The position numbers and the translations under genes were made by a program. This document shows, one piece after another, positions 41,560-53,491 of a stretch of DNA of 57,173 nucleotides (the first letter of the stretch is position 1; every line of letters begins with the position of its first letter). The stretch spans positions 1-57,173 of the forward strand of contig JAHJJX010000018.1 of assembly GCA_018822665.1 (NCBI GenBank), in the 5' to 3' direction. The stretch comes from a bacterium. GTDB taxonomy: Bacteria; Campylobacterota; Campylobacteria; Campylobacterales; Sulfurimonadaceae. The notes below the pieces were generated by a model. The model was not told where the DNA came from and searched no databases. It worked only from the letters and a program-made list of their open reading frames with translations.

Positions 41560-42581
41560 TTTTGATAGATTGTATATTTAGGAATTAAACGCTCCGGACG
41601 GTAGGACATTTTCACTTTTTTTAGATTCTCAAATCCCATATCATCACCGACATTTATCATTTCTGAGTGATATTTTTCAAAAAGCACTTTACAAAATTCT
41701 CTAAAAATAAACTGTGCACACCCCAAAACTTCAAAATCTGTTTTTTCTATAATCACACTCGATGTATGGTCGTTGATTTTTTCGCCGACGGTAAACCCTT
41801 TAAGCTCATCATTAATATAAATTACAATACCGATAACATCTAGTTCTTTGTAATATTTCAACAAACGTTTTACCGCAAATTGCTCATGATAAATACCCTC
41901 TAAAAATCTATCTGCTTCCTCTTTTGGCATGTAACGGATACGATCACTTACCCACTTGCTGTAAAGAGACACTATTTGCGTAGCATGCACATCAGGATCT
42001 AAAAGTTCAATTTTATGGTCCGGATATGATTTTTTAAACTTATTTATTTCCGTTCGTTTCGTATGATATGAATTTCCGCTAAGGTTTATTAAACTTTCCG
42101 TTTTATAAACATAATCGACTAACTTTTTTTCCACAATGTAGTCTTGAAGTGCTTCATATATATATGTACCCTCTTCGAGATAATCAACAAAGCCTTCAAG
42201 CATCGATTCATCCACATAATCAATTTTTGAATAAAATCTTGTTGTATTATTTTCGTTCATAATTGTAAAACACTCAATGATTGCATCAAAAACTTTTTCA
42301 CGTTTGCCCAAAGGCGGCAGAAGCATGCTGAGCTCACTTCCGCTCATTACAAAAAGACAAAAAGTATCATTAATTACAGCATAAAAACCGCTGTTGTTGG
42401 AAAGCCAAATAAAATTGGCTACAAAAGTATAATCACTAACATCTATATTTAAACCCTCTAGGTATTTATGCATTAGCTTGCTTGCTGAGAGATCAAAATG
42501 TCTTAAGTTATGATTTAGAATATGAAGATTTGGCAACAGTTCTCCTTGATAAAAAAACAGATGAAATATTTCACGTTTCAA
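41556..42581 (-). CDS. DUF2156 (phosphatidylglycerol lysyltransferase C-domain-like) protein
   Basis: 341 aa cytoplasmic protein with a double GNAT-like fold of the DUF2156 type. The diagnostic end reads INVGDDMGFENLKKVKMSYR followed by PERLIPKY. Central segments (LSGNSYHTKRTEINKFKKSY, ELKGFTVGEKI) also match the family. No membrane domain is fused, so it is not a full lysyl-phosphatidylglycerol synthase; free-standing members are of unknown function and might transfer an aminoacyl group from tRNA (inference). Coupled to rimI. Confidence 0.72.
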   Translation of the reverse strand: MKREIFHLFFYQGELLPNLHILNHNLRHFDLSASKLMHKYLEGLNIDVSDYTFVANFIWLSNNSGFYAVINDTFCLFVMSGSELSMLLPPLGKREKVFDAIIECFTIMNENNTTRFYSKIDYVDESMLEGFVDYLEEGTYIYEALQDYIVEKKLVDYVYKTESLINLSGNSYHTKRTEINKFKKSYPDHKIELLDPDVHATQIVSLYSKWVSDRIRYMPKEEADRFLEGIYHEQFAVKRLLKYYKELDVIGIVIYINDELKGFTVGEKINDHTSSVIIEKTDFEVLGCAQFIFREFCKVLFEKYHSEMINVGDDMGFENLKKVKMSYRPERLIPKYTIYQK

Positions 42582-42712
42582 ACTGAATAATAAATGTATA
42601 ATCGCAATTTTACTCTTCTTTTTCTAATTTATGCAATTAAATTTGAATATCTTGCGAGAACACACAAATCATGGATTTAAATGGATATTTTGTTTAAAAA
42701 ATATTTAAAATT

Positions 42713-43351
42713 TTACTTTTGCACCCCATTGAGAACAGGTACAAAATCACAGGCTTCAAGCTCCGTCCTTTCTAAAGAGGAACCGTTTTTTTTAAAACGG
42801 GTTATGATTTGTTTATTCCCCTTTTCCATCGGCGCTACCAATATTCCGCCGTCGCTGAGTTGATCAAAAATTTTTTTCGGTATCTCTTTTGCAGAAGCTG
42901 AAAAAAGTATTCTATCATAGGGAGCATACTGCGACCATCCATTTTGTCCATCATCTATTCGGGTGTGAATATTTTTAATTCCAAGCTCTCGAAATCTTAA
43001 TTTAGCTTCTAGCATTAAAGATTCTATTCTTTCGATGGTAAAAACACCGCGAAATATATGAGATAATACGGCAGCCTGATATCCGCTTCCGCATCCAATC
43101 TCCAATACCTTATCTGCACTCTTTGGTTCAAGATACTGTGACATTTTTGCAACCGTCAAGGGTGAACTTATCCACTGCGCAGAACCCATAGGCAGCGCAT
43201 CTAATTTATATGCATTATGCTTGAATCCCATCGGAACAAAGGCTTCTCTGTTTGTCATTGCTATCGCATTTTTGACTTCACTGCTGAGTGAGAATTTTTT
43301 ATGGCACTCTTCTGCCAGACGCGCTGTTTTTGTAGCTGTTATTCTATCCAT
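42713..43351 (-). CDS. pcm: Protein-L-isoaspartate O-methyltransferase
   Basis: Repairs isoaspartyl residues in aged proteins by SAM-dependent methylation. 212 aa. The SAM motif VLEIGCGSGYQAAVLSHI is clear and is preceded by the family segment GSAQWISSPLTVAKMSQYLE. The C-terminal part (YDRILFSASAKEIPKKIFDQ, GGILVAPMEKG) also fits. The start overlaps the end of the carbon-nitrogen hydrolase gene by eight bases. Confidence 0.9.
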   Translation of the reverse strand: MDRITATKTARLAEECHKKFSLSSEVKNAIAMTNREAFVPMGFKHNAYKLDALPMGSAQWISSPLTVAKMSQYLEPKSADKVLEIGCGSGYQAAVLSHIFRGVFTIERIESLMLEAKLRFRELGIKNIHTRIDDGQNGWSQYAPYDRILFSASAKEIPKKIFDQLSDGGILVAPMEKGNKQIITRFKKNGSSLERTELEACDFVPVLNGVQK

Positions 43352-44066
43352 CTATACCCACATCCATATATCGCCTCATGAGGGCTATCTCTTTTTTGTT
43401 ATAGTCAAGCTCTAAGCAAGCCTTATTCCCATTGCGAATCACCTCTCCGCTTGGGTTAATTATTCCGCTCATTTTTGTGCAGTCCTCGTTTAAACTATCG
43501 CTTGCAACAACAAAACACTGATTTACAATAGCCAAGGCTTGGGTGAGAGACTTAAAATGCTCGGTTCTTAAAACTCCCCAGTAAGATGGAACAGCAATAA
43601 TATCAGCACCTTCGAGTTTAATCCATAACTCTTTGAAACGAAGTTCAAAGCAGATTAAAATACCGATTCGCATCCCGTCTATTTCAATAATTTTTACCTC
43701 TTCTGATGCACCTTCGCTAAAGTAGTTTTGTTCACCGCCAAAACGAAAAAGTTTAGCTTTGGCTCTTTCATAAACAACCTCTCCATTATGAAAAACTTTA
43801 GCAAAATTAAAAACCTCATCACCCCTTTTTTCTATAACAGTGAGTATAACTATTTTCTTGTGTGAAATCTCTTTTATTTCGTTTATGGCATGTGGAACAA
43901 ACGTCAAAACCTCATCCCACATCTCATAATCAAACCCGGTTAAACAAACTTCAGGAGCAACAACTAACGAATTGTTAGGCGTTTGTTTTATAAGTGTTAA
44001 GAGTGTTTGGAGGTTTGTGTTATAGTCATTTGTCGTTTCAAAAGAGAGGGAGCAGAGTTTATACAT
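43344..44066 (-). CDS. Carbon-nitrogen hydrolase (nitrilase superfamily)
   Basis: 240 aa amidase-type enzyme. The Glu-Lys-Cys triad is visible: Glu in VVAPEVCLTGF, Lys in YERAKAKLFRFGGE and Cys in IGILICFELRF. The superfamily includes omega-amidase, beta-ureidopropionase and putrescine-pathway hydrolases; sequence alone does not fix the substrate. It is cytoplasmic and is coupled to pcm, as is common in this group. An exact dispersed 11-mer lies inside the gene. Confidence 0.8.
   Translation of the reverse strand: MYKLCSLSFETTNDYNTNLQTLLTLIKQTPNNSLVVAPEVCLTGFDYEMWDEVLTFVPHAINEIKEISHKKIVILTVIEKRGDEVFNFAKVFHNGEVVYERAKAKLFRFGGEQNYFSEGASEEVKIIEIDGMRIGILICFELRFKELWIKLEGADIIAVPSYWGVLRTEHFKSLTQALAIVNQCFVVASDSLNEDCTKMSGIINPSGEVIRNGNKACLELDYNKKEIALMRRYMDVGIDG
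43887..43897 (+). repeat. Dispersed 11-mer within the carbon-nitrogen hydrolase gene
   Basis: Exact copy; on the coding strand it encodes Val-Pro-His-Ala. Confidence 0.8.
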
Positions 44067-44140
44067 TGAAAATCCTCAATCGTAAAAGGTCAGTATTGAA
44101 ATATAACAAAATGAGTTCTACTCATTTTGCGTCTGTGTAC

Positions 44141-45163
44141 TTAGAAGTCGTCATCAAAACTAAGACTTCCTTTTGAGTAGTTCGTTACAGTTCCTTCAAA
44201 GAAGTTTGTTTTTTGATCGTTAAACTTAGCAAAATCATCCACCCATTTAATCGGATTTGTTACATTATAAAGCTTTTCAAATCCTACGGATGTCAAGCGG
44301 TCGTCTGCGAGATACTGTATATACTGCTCAACTATTTCATCCGTTAACCCTAAAATCTGACCTTGAGTAATATACTTGCCCCATTCTGCTTCAAGCCCGA
44401 CAGCCTCTTTAAACATAGCGATAACTTCTTGTTTTAATTTGTCTGTAAAAAGGTCTGCTCTCTCGCGGCGAAGAGTGTTAATGAGATTTTGAAAAAGCAC
44501 CAAGTGCGTTACTTCATCTCTTTGGATAAATCGGATCATTTGTGCGGAACCAAGCATTTTTCCCGAACGGGCCAAAGTATAGATGTAGGTAAATCCACTA
44601 TAAAAATAAATACCTTCTAAAATCTGATTTGCGAAACAAGCTTTTACAAAGTTATGCTCAGTCGGGTTCTTAGAAAGCTCGGTGTAAACCGCAGCTATTG
44701 AATCATTTTTATGTTTTAGCATCATATCACGACGCCAAAGGTCATATATTTCCGCAGAGTTTTGGGAAATGCTGTCAACCATTACCGCATAACTTTGTGA
44801 GTGAAGCGCTTCTTCAAATGATTGGCGAACTAAAATAAGATTAATTTCAGGAGCAGTTACATAAGGATTAATATTATCTATAAGATTATTAGTCTGTAAT
44901 GAGTCCATAAAAATCAGTTGTGAAAGAGCTTTATCGTAAGCTTTCTTTTCAGTATCTGTCAGATTTTTATAATCATTTACATCTCTTGTCATATCTACTT
45001 CTTTAGGAAACCAAGTGTTGTTTAACATCATTTCCCAAAGATTATATGCCCACTGATATTTAATATTGTTAAGTTCAAAAATACCGGTTGGATTACCGCC
45101 AAAGATTTTTCTATCATTAGCGCTTTCATTTGAATCTGGATTATAGATTTTTTTTCTATTCAT
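44141..45163 (-). CDS. nrdB: Class I ribonucleotide reductase small subunit NrdB
   Basis: Carries the di-iron centre and tyrosyl radical of aerobic ribonucleotide reductase. 340 aa. The E-x2-H-x3-Y motif EALHSQSY aligns with E. coli Glu115, His118 and the radical Tyr122. A second ligand pair is in RDEVTHL. The C-terminus ([13 protein letters not shown]) is acidic and aromatic, as required for binding NrdA. nrdA is not in this window. Confidence 0.93.
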   Translation of the reverse strand: MNRKKIYNPDSNESANDRKIFGGNPTGIFELNNIKYQWAYNLWEMMLNNTWFPKEVDMTRDVNDYKNLTDTEKKAYDKALSQLIFMDSLQTNNLIDNINPYVTAPEINLILVRQSFEEALHSQSYAVMVDSISQNSAEIYDLWRRDMMLKHKNDSIAAVYTELSKNPTEHNFVKACFANQILEGIYFYSGFTYIYTLARSGKMLGSAQMIRFIQRDEVTHLVLFQNLINTLRRERADLFTDKLKQEVIAMFKEAVGLEAEWGKYITQGQILGLTDEIVEQYIQYLADDRLTSVGFEKLYNVTNPIKWVDDFAKFNDQKTNFFEGTVTNYSKGSLSFDDDF

Positions 45164-45235
45164 AATTTGCTCCGAAATTTATAGTTTACGATTATAGCTT
45201 GAGGAAGATTGTATTTTGTTGAAGAAAGAGATAAT

Positions 45236-45267
45236 TTCCACATGCCCAACACGTGCGGCATGTGGAA
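45236..45267. terminator. Inverted pair of exact 11-mer copies after typA
   Basis: TTCCACATGCC (45236-45246) and GGCATGTGGAA (45257-45267) face each other across a 10-base loop containing ACGTG. It can form an 11-bp hairpin between typA and nrdB. Confidence 0.65.
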
Positions 45268-45270
45268 CTG

Positions 45271-45289
45271 TTCCCGGCAGAAACGGGAA
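45271..45289 (-). terminator. Second hairpin directly after typA
   Basis: TTCCCG and CGGGAA arms enclose seven bases, 10 bp after the typA stop. Together with the 11-mer hairpin it makes a tandem terminator. Confidence 0.5.
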
Positions 45290-45299
45290 GTAAAAAATA

Positions 45300-47102
45300 C
45301 TATTTGCGAGCGTGTCTTTTTCTTTCGCTTTCTGTTAAGAATTTTTTACGGATACGAATACTTTTTGGTGTAATTTCAAGAAGTTCATCATCTTCAATCC
45401 ACTCTAATGCTCTTTCAAGAGACATATCACGAGGTGGAATAAGCTTGATAGCCTCATCCGCTCCAGATGAACGAACATTTGATTGTGCTTTACCCTTAAT
45501 AGGGTTAACAACCAAGTCATTTGAACGAGAATGTTCACCAACAATCATACCTTCGTATACTTTAGTTTGAGGCCCTATGAAAAGCACACCACGGTCTTGA
45601 ATGTTGAAAAGTGAGTAAGCCAGTGTTTCACCATTTTCCATAGAGACAAGTGCACCATAACTTCTTGATTCAACAGTTCCACTGTAAGGACGGAATTCTA
45701 AAAACGAATGATTCATTATCCCTTCACCTTTAGTGTCTGTTAAAAATTGTCCGCGGAAACCGATAAGAGCACGCGCTGGAATTTCAAACTCGATTCTTTG
45801 AAAGCCTTGACCCATAGGAAGCATAGATTTCATCTCCGCTTTTCTTTTGCCAAGACGCTCAATAACAGAACCGCTTAACTCTTCAGGAACATCTATCACC
45901 AAATGCTCGAACGGCTCACATTTAACACCTTCGATTTCTTTAACAATAACTTCTGGACGAGATACACCAAATTCAAAATTTTCACGACGCATGTTTTCAG
46001 CCAAAATTGTAATCTGAAGTTCACCACGGCCTGAAACTTTAAATTTACCTTCTCCCACAACCTCAAGTCTCATAGCAACGTTTGTAGTCATTTCAGCTTC
46101 AAGACGATCTTTAAGTTTATTTGAAGTAACGTGCTTACCTTCTTGTCCGGCAAGAGGAGAATCATTTACAGAAAACACAACCGTAAGCGTAGGCTCTTCA
46201 ATGTGCATTGGGTCAAGCGGCATAGGGTTTTTAGGATCACAAATAGTATCGCCGACATCCACTGTTTCTAAACCGGCGAATGCAACGATATCTCCTGCTT
46301 CTGCTTCTTGAATTTCCATACGATTAAGACCATGAAAACCAATAAGCTTGCTTATTTTACCTTTTACAAGTTCCCCATCAGCTTTTGCAAGCATAATATT
46401 GTCACCTTTTTTGATAACACCGTTAAAAATACGAGAGATGCCTATTTTACCGACATAGTTATCATAGTCAAGTGTAAATACTTGAGCTTGTGTATGATTT
46501 TCTCTATCGCCTTCAGGTTCAGGAATATGCTTTAAAATTGTTTCAAAAATACACTGAAAATCACCACCCTCTTCACTCATATCTAGTTTTGCAACACCAT
46601 CACGAGCAGCAGCGTAAATAATTGGAAAGTCTTGTTGATCATCTGTTGCACCCATTGCAGCAAAAAGGTCAAACATCTCATCAACAACACGTTCTGGTTC
46701 AGCTGAAGGTTTGTCGATTTTATTGATAACAACTATTGGTTTTTTGCCAAGTGCTAGCATTTTCTTAACAACAAACTTAGTTTGAGGCATTACACCCTCA
46801 TAAGCATCAACAAGAACTAAAACGCCGTCAACCATCTTAAGAACACGTTCAACTTCTCCACCGAAATCAGCGTGACCAGGAGTGTCAATAATATTAATCT
46901 TATAATCTTTATAACGAATAGCTGTATTTTTAGAAAGAATCGTAATACCACGCTCTTTTTCTAAGTCATTGCTATCCATTGCTCTTTCAGCATGTGCCTC
47001 ATGAGCACCGTATGTTCCTGACTGTTCTAGTAGTCCATCAACCAATGTAGTCTTACCGTGGTCGACGTGTGCGATAACTGCAATATTTCTAATCTTTTGC
47101 AA
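45300..47102 (-). CDS. typA: Translational GTPase TypA/BipA
   Basis: Ribosome-associated GTPase for stress adaptation and 50S assembly. 600 aa, full length. G motifs: [14 protein letters not shown] (G1), [10 protein letters not shown] region (G2), [15 protein letters not shown] (G3), [13 protein letters not shown] (G4). TypA-specific C-terminal parts are present, including [20 protein letters not shown]-like sequence ([20 protein letters not shown]). It is divergent from cca, with a 227-bp shared upstream region that contains several TATAAT-like boxes. Confidence 0.96.
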   Translation of the reverse strand: MQKIRNIAVIAHVDHGKTTLVDGLLEQSGTYGAHEAHAERAMDSNDLEKERGITILSKNTAIRYKDYKINIIDTPGHADFGGEVERVLKMVDGVLVLVDAYEGVMPQTKFVVKKMLALGKKPIVVINKIDKPSAEPERVVDEMFDLFAAMGATDDQQDFPIIYAAARDGVAKLDMSEEGGDFQCIFETILKHIPEPEGDRENHTQAQVFTLDYDNYVGKIGISRIFNGVIKKGDNIMLAKADGELVKGKISKLIGFHGLNRMEIQEAEAGDIVAFAGLETVDVGDTICDPKNPMPLDPMHIEEPTLTVVFSVNDSPLAGQEGKHVTSNKLKDRLEAEMTTNVAMRLEVVGEGKFKVSGRGELQITILAENMRRENFEFGVSRPEVIVKEIEGVKCEPFEHLVIDVPEELSGSVIERLGKRKAEMKSMLPMGQGFQRIEFEIPARALIGFRGQFLTDTKGEGIMNHSFLEFRPYSGTVESRSYGALVSMENGETLAYSLFNIQDRGVLFIGPQTKVYEGMIVGEHSRSNDLVVNPIKGKAQSNVRSSGADEAIKLIPPRDMSLERALEWIEDDELLEITPKSIRIRKKFLTESERKRHARK

Positions 47103-47329
47103 AGAGTTTCCTTTTAAGTTTCTGAAGTTTATGAAACTTGAGTAAAAATTTTCGCGATTATATCTAAAATAATGTTATAAATGCGTTAAAATAACAATCT
47201 AGTTACTAGCGTGCCATTCACACTATGCAACTGTTTATCACTAAAATATACATTATGTTTTATAATCCAAACACAATCGATGGTATAATTTTATAATACA
47301 GATTTTAAATTCATATAAAAAAGAATAGA

Positions 47330-48760
47330 ATGATTGATTATCCAAATAAATTAAATATTATATTTGATAAGCTAAATAAATATGGCGCAAAATCTATATT
47401 AATCGGAGGATATGTTCGTGATTTTTTATTACAAAAAAACTCAAAACAAAAAAATTTCTCTAGAATGCCCTTCTTAAGCAAAGATATAGATGTAGAAGTT
47501 TATAACATCTCTTCATTTCATACTCTTGAAAATATTTTAAGTGAATTTGGAAGCGTCAATAGTGTTGGAAAAAACTTCGGTGTTTGTAAATTAAAAATGG
47601 ATGATTTAGAACTTGATTTTTCTTTGCCGAGACTTGACAATAAAATTTCTGAGGGGCATAAAGGCTTTAGTATTTGCATTCAAGCTGATTTAGATTTCTA
47701 CAATGCAACAAAAAGAAGAGATTTTACCATCAATGCGATTGGTTATGACATTGCGCAAAAAAAAATATTAGACCCTTTTCATGGCACGTGGGATTTAAAA
47801 AATAAAATTCTAAGAGCGGTTGATACGCTTACTTTCATAGAAGATCCTCTTAGGGTTTTGAGAGCCGTTCAATTTTGTGCAAGATTTGATTTCACGATGG
47901 ATGAAGAACTATTTTCTTTATGCAAGACAATGCTAGATAACAATATGTTGGACGAGCTTCCCAAAGAGAGAATTTTTGAAGAGATAAAAAAACTTCTGCT
48001 CAAGTCTAAAAAACCTTCAATTGGATTTGAATTGTTGAAAAAGCTTGATGCTTTAAAATATTTTCCTGAATTAAAAGCAATCATAGGAGTAAAACAAAAT
48101 ACTATGTATCACCCAGAGGGTGATGTTTGGACACACACAATGTTGACAATTGATGAAATGGCCAATCTACTCACAAACAATGATAAAACAAACATTGTTT
48201 TAATGTTAGCCGCTCTTTGCCACGATTTCGGCAAAGCTATTTCAACTACACAAAATGGCGATGCAATCAAATCTATTTCACATGAAAACAGCGGTCTTGT
48301 CCCTGCGCAAAATTTTATAATCAGAATCAGTGATGATAAAGATATCCTCAAGAGAGTATTGCCTTTAGTAAAATATCATTTAATGATACCTCAACTCTAT
48401 CATCAAAATTCAAACAATGCAGCGCTTCTTCGACTCTCTACAAAAGTGAATATTGAAGAGCTTTTACTTTTAAGCAGAGCTGACTTTTTAGCAAGAAATA
48501 CAACTGAATCCAAAAGTAGAATCTATAAAGCGGGAGATGAGATACAAAGCAGGGTTAAAGAGTTGAATATTTTAAATAAAAAAATGAAGCCTTTACTTCA
48601 GGGAAGAGATATCTTGGCATGTGGAATATTGCCATCGAAAGAATTTTCCAAGATATTAAACACAGCTTATGAAGCTCAAATAAATGAAGTGTTTCATTCA
48701 GATGACGGAGCTAAAAAATGGTTAAAAAACTATTTGAAATTACACAATTTTATTCCATAG
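47330..48760 (+). CDS. cca: CCA tRNA nucleotidyltransferase / poly(A) polymerase family with HD domain
   Basis: 476 aa class II nucleotidyltransferase that completes the CCA end of tRNAs. Head-domain motifs: ILIGGYVRDFLL, KDIDVEVY (the catalytic aspartates) and RRDFTINAIGYD. The B/A-recognition motif is EDPLRVLRAVQFCARF. A C-terminal HD phosphohydrolase domain follows (WTHTMLTIDEM, CHDFGKA). In other bacteria such HD domains have 2',3'-cyclic phosphatase activity. An exact 11-mer near the 3' end encodes Ala-Cys-Gly-Ile. Confidence 0.9.
   Translation: MIDYPNKLNIIFDKLNKYGAKSILIGGYVRDFLLQKNSKQKNFSRMPFLSKDIDVEVYNISSFHTLENILSEFGSVNSVGKNFGVCKLKMDDLELDFSLPRLDNKISEGHKGFSICIQADLDFYNATKRRDFTINAIGYDIAQKKILDPFHGTWDLKNKILRAVDTLTFIEDPLRVLRAVQFCARFDFTMDEELFSLCKTMLDNNMLDELPKERIFEEIKKLLLKSKKPSIGFELLKKLDALKYFPELKAIIGVKQNTMYHPEGDVWTHTMLTIDEMANLLTNNDKTNIVLMLAALCHDFGKAISTTQNGDAIKSISHENSGLVPAQNFIIRISDDKDILKRVLPLVKYHLMIPQLYHQNSNNAALLRLSTKVNIEELLLLSRADFLARNTTESKSRIYKAGDEIQSRVKELNILNKKMKPLLQGRDILACGILPSKEFSKILNTAYEAQINEVFHSDDGAKKWLKNYLKLHNFIP
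48616..48626 (+). repeat. Dispersed 11-mer within cca
   Basis: Exact copy on the coding strand, encoding Ala-Cys-Gly-Ile in the same frame as the copy in the flavoprotein gene. Confidence 0.8.
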
Positions 48761-48773
48761 TATCTCAAGTATC

Positions 48774-49247
48774 TTATTCTCCGACGAGACTCATTTTTCT
48801 TTTTAGTTCGGTTCTCGCATTTATATTGTCGATAGCTTTTTGAAGTGCATCTTTTAATTTTTTTCCATATATTTGTTTATTTTCTACATCATATTTCGCA
48901 ATAATATCTTTATAAACTTCCATAAATTCTTGAATTAATTCTATTGCAACAACCGTAATTTTTTTGTTTGTGCAAATGCTTAAAACTAAATCAAACCCTT
49001 TTTTTATTTTGCTTTGCATATCATCTATCTCTATATAACGCTTTGAGACATTTTTATTTGTCATTATCAATTTTTTCATTATCTCTATAATTCCATCTTC
49101 GCTCACCTCACAATCCAACATCTTGTTATTGATATAGACCCTCATATCTGTTAAATTCATATTTGATATTTTATCTATCAAAATTTGATGCTCTTTATCT
49201 CCAATTAATTCTTCGGGCTTATTCTTTCCTAGAATTTTTGCAAACAT
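48774..49247 (-). CDS. Conserved-looking helical protein of unknown function
   Basis: 157 aa from the ATG at 49245-49247, which has AGGAG six bases upstream; a TTG two codons earlier is less likely. Lysine- and isoleucine-rich and mostly helical, with no membrane segment, signal peptide or motif that I recognise. Two cysteines (LDCEV, SICTN). It overlaps queF closely and is probably translated from the same mRNA. It ends 13 bp from the convergent cca. Confidence 0.65.
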   Translation of the reverse strand: MFAKILGKNKPEELIGDKEHQILIDKISNMNLTDMRVYINNKMLDCEVSEDGIIEIMKKLIMTNKNVSKRYIEIDDMQSKIKKGFDLVLSICTNKKITVVAIELIQEFMEVYKDIIAKYDVENKQIYGKKLKDALQKAIDNINARTELKRKMSLVGE

Positions 49248-49249
49248 AT

Positions 49250-49636
49250 TCAACTCCTAATAATTTTAGAACTATCTATCTCTATAACAGTATGCACATT
49301 TCCTCTTGGATTGTAATCTGCTACAATTTTCATATATTTTGGTTTTAATTTTTTCTCCAAAACATCATATATCTCATTGGCAGAATTTTCATGAGAAACA
49401 TGCTTATCTCTAAAAGAGTTTATATATAACTTTATTGCTTTTAATTCTACAACCCATTCATCAGGCGTATATTCTAAATAAATAGTAGCAAAATCAGGAT
49501 AACCGCTTCTTGGACAAAGACAAGAAAATTCAGGTAGTGTCATTTTTATAAGATAGTCTCTTTTATGCGCATTTGGCCATATTTCCAAATCCCTTTCTAC
49601 ATCAAAGTCATTAACAATTTTTTCACCGTATTTCAT
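49250..49636 (-). CDS. queF: NADPH-dependent preQ0 reductase QueF
   Basis: Reduces 7-cyano-7-deazaguanine to preQ1 in queuosine synthesis. 128 aa, the short YkvM-type. The catalytic cysteine is in FSCLCPRSGYPDFA. The QueF-specific motif is VELKAIKLYINSFRDKHVSH, with the substrate-binding Glu and NADPH-binding region. The ending VADYNPRGNVHTVIE is typical. AAGGGA precedes the ATG. Confidence 0.93.
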   Translation of the reverse strand: MKYGEKIVNDFDVERDLEIWPNAHKRDYLIKMTLPEFSCLCPRSGYPDFATIYLEYTPDEWVVELKAIKLYINSFRDKHVSHENSANEIYDVLEKKLKPKYMKIVADYNPRGNVHTVIEIDSSKIIRS

Positions 49637-49644
49637 TTTTTCCC

Positions 49645-51051
49645 TTAAGTTTCATAATTTTGTTCTAAATCGGCTAAGTATTTACCCTGAGTATAATCAA
49701 TATTTAATTTTCTTACAAATTCATCCGTTTCTTCGTCTTCAATCATCTTTATCCATGTTTTTACACCCTTTTCATGCGCCATAACATTAAAACCGTCAAT
49801 TATACTCTTATAATTTTTATTTATTATATCTTTTGTATAAAAAGAATCAAATCTGACTACATCAATATCCAAGTCTCTTAAATATAAAAAACTTGTATGG
49901 ATTGAACCTAGTCTGTCAATAGCTATAAATATACCCATACTTTTTAATATTTTTAAGGTCATGTTATATTTATCTATTTGTGAATAATATTCCGATTCAC
50001 TGAGCATAAACATAATTTTATTTTTCACCAATGGATTTTTATTTAAAAGTTCCTCCACTACCTTTATAAATTGTAAATTTCTAAGTGATGTCGGAGATAT
50101 ATTTAAAACAAAAATTTCATCACTTAAATGATTACATTCTAGAATACTTTTTTCTAGAATCATTAAATCAAAATCCATCATTAGACCAAATTTATTCATA
50201 ATTTTCATGTAACTTTTTTGGTGAATTATTTTATTATCTTTAGTTTTTAACTTTACAAAGCACTCTTTCAAAACAGACTTTTTGTCCTCAAAAATATCTT
50301 GAGTCAGAACTATAAAACTTTTATCTTCAATAGCTGCGATAACAAAAGATTCTAATTCACTCGGATTTATCTCTTCATCTTTTGAAGCGAGTTTTAAATT
50401 TCTGTTTTCTTCTTGCATTTCAAACAAATTTTCTATTAAATACTCTAATTCATTTGAGAATGAGGTGTCCGTTATGGCTCCCGATAATTTGACTTCAATG
50501 TCATTTACTTTAAATTCGCTTGCTTTTAAACACATCAGTTCTAAAAAAATTTTATATTGATTTTTATCACCCTTGAGTCCAATAACAAAATCTCCCCCTT
50601 TTACATGGCCCAGTGGAAAATTATTAATATCTTTACTTTGAAAATACTCTCCTATCCAATTTGCTACATTGAAAAGTACTTTATCTCCATTTTTAATTCC
50701 ATAACGAACATTAATGTCATTTAAGTTATCTACACTTATAAGAATTAATGTATATTTTTTTTCTTTTAGAATCTCTTTTTTTAAGTATTCATACAAATAT
50801 TCTCTGGTAAATGTTTTAGATACAGCTTCAGTTATTTTTACATCAAAACCATTATTGATAAGATACAAAATAAAATATATGCTAAATGCTAAAAATAATA
50901 TAGATTCAAAATAAAAAGTTATGTGTAAACTTTCATAAATACTAAAAAGCGTATTTGAAACAAGAGCGATAAGCAGAGCGAAAATAGGGAGTCCCATCCT
51001 AAGTGCTAACTTAAAACGGTACTCCCTTTCTTTTATTTCTGGAAGTAGCAT
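49645..51051 (-). CDS. Membrane protein with degenerate GGDEF and EAL domains
   Basis: 468 aa. Two membrane helices (about 18-40 and 46-66) precede a GGDEF-like domain whose motif reads KGGDFVIG, lacking the Glu-Phe pair. The EAL-like domain has KECFVKL where EALLRW is expected and IDRLGSIHTSFLYLRDLDID in place of the usual DDFGTGYSSL segment. Key metal ligands of both domains appear lost, so it is probably not an enzyme. It may be a c-di-GMP receptor in the style of LapD, or act by protein contact (inference). It starts six bases after gyrB. Confidence 0.75.
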   Translation of the reverse strand: MLLPEIKEREYRFKLALRMGLPIFALLIALVSNTLFSIYESLHITFYFESILFLAFSIYFILYLINNGFDVKITEAVSKTFTREYLYEYLKKEILKEKKYTLILISVDNLNDINVRYGIKNGDKVLFNVANWIGEYFQSKDINNFPLGHVKGGDFVIGLKGDKNQYKIFLELMCLKASEFKVNDIEVKLSGAITDTSFSNELEYLIENLFEMQEENRNLKLASKDEEINPSELESFVIAAIEDKSFIVLTQDIFEDKKSVLKECFVKLKTKDNKIIHQKSYMKIMNKFGLMMDFDLMILEKSILECNHLSDEIFVLNISPTSLRNLQFIKVVEELLNKNPLVKNKIMFMLSESEYYSQIDKYNMTLKILKSMGIFIAIDRLGSIHTSFLYLRDLDIDVVRFDSFYTKDIINKNYKSIIDGFNVMAHEKGVKTWIKMIEDEETDEFVRKLNIDYTQGKYLADLEQNYET

Positions 51052-51057
51052 AGGATT

Positions 51058-53412
<2,355 letters not shown>

Positions 53413-53491
53413 CTAAAAATAAGTTTTATAAGAATTTGATATTTTAAAGTGTAGCAGCCACCCGCAGATGGGTGACTTTAAAGATAGAAAA

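Noticed and set aside
45247-45256. ACGTG in the hairpin loop after typA as part of a parS-like site
   Set aside because: It lacks the flanking TGTTTC/GAAACA arms of the parS consensus.
47201-47216. TGGCACGCTAGTAACT as a sigma-54 promoter on the minus strand before typA
   Set aside because: The -24 half is perfect, but the essential GC of the -12 half is AC; typA also has no reason to need RpoN.
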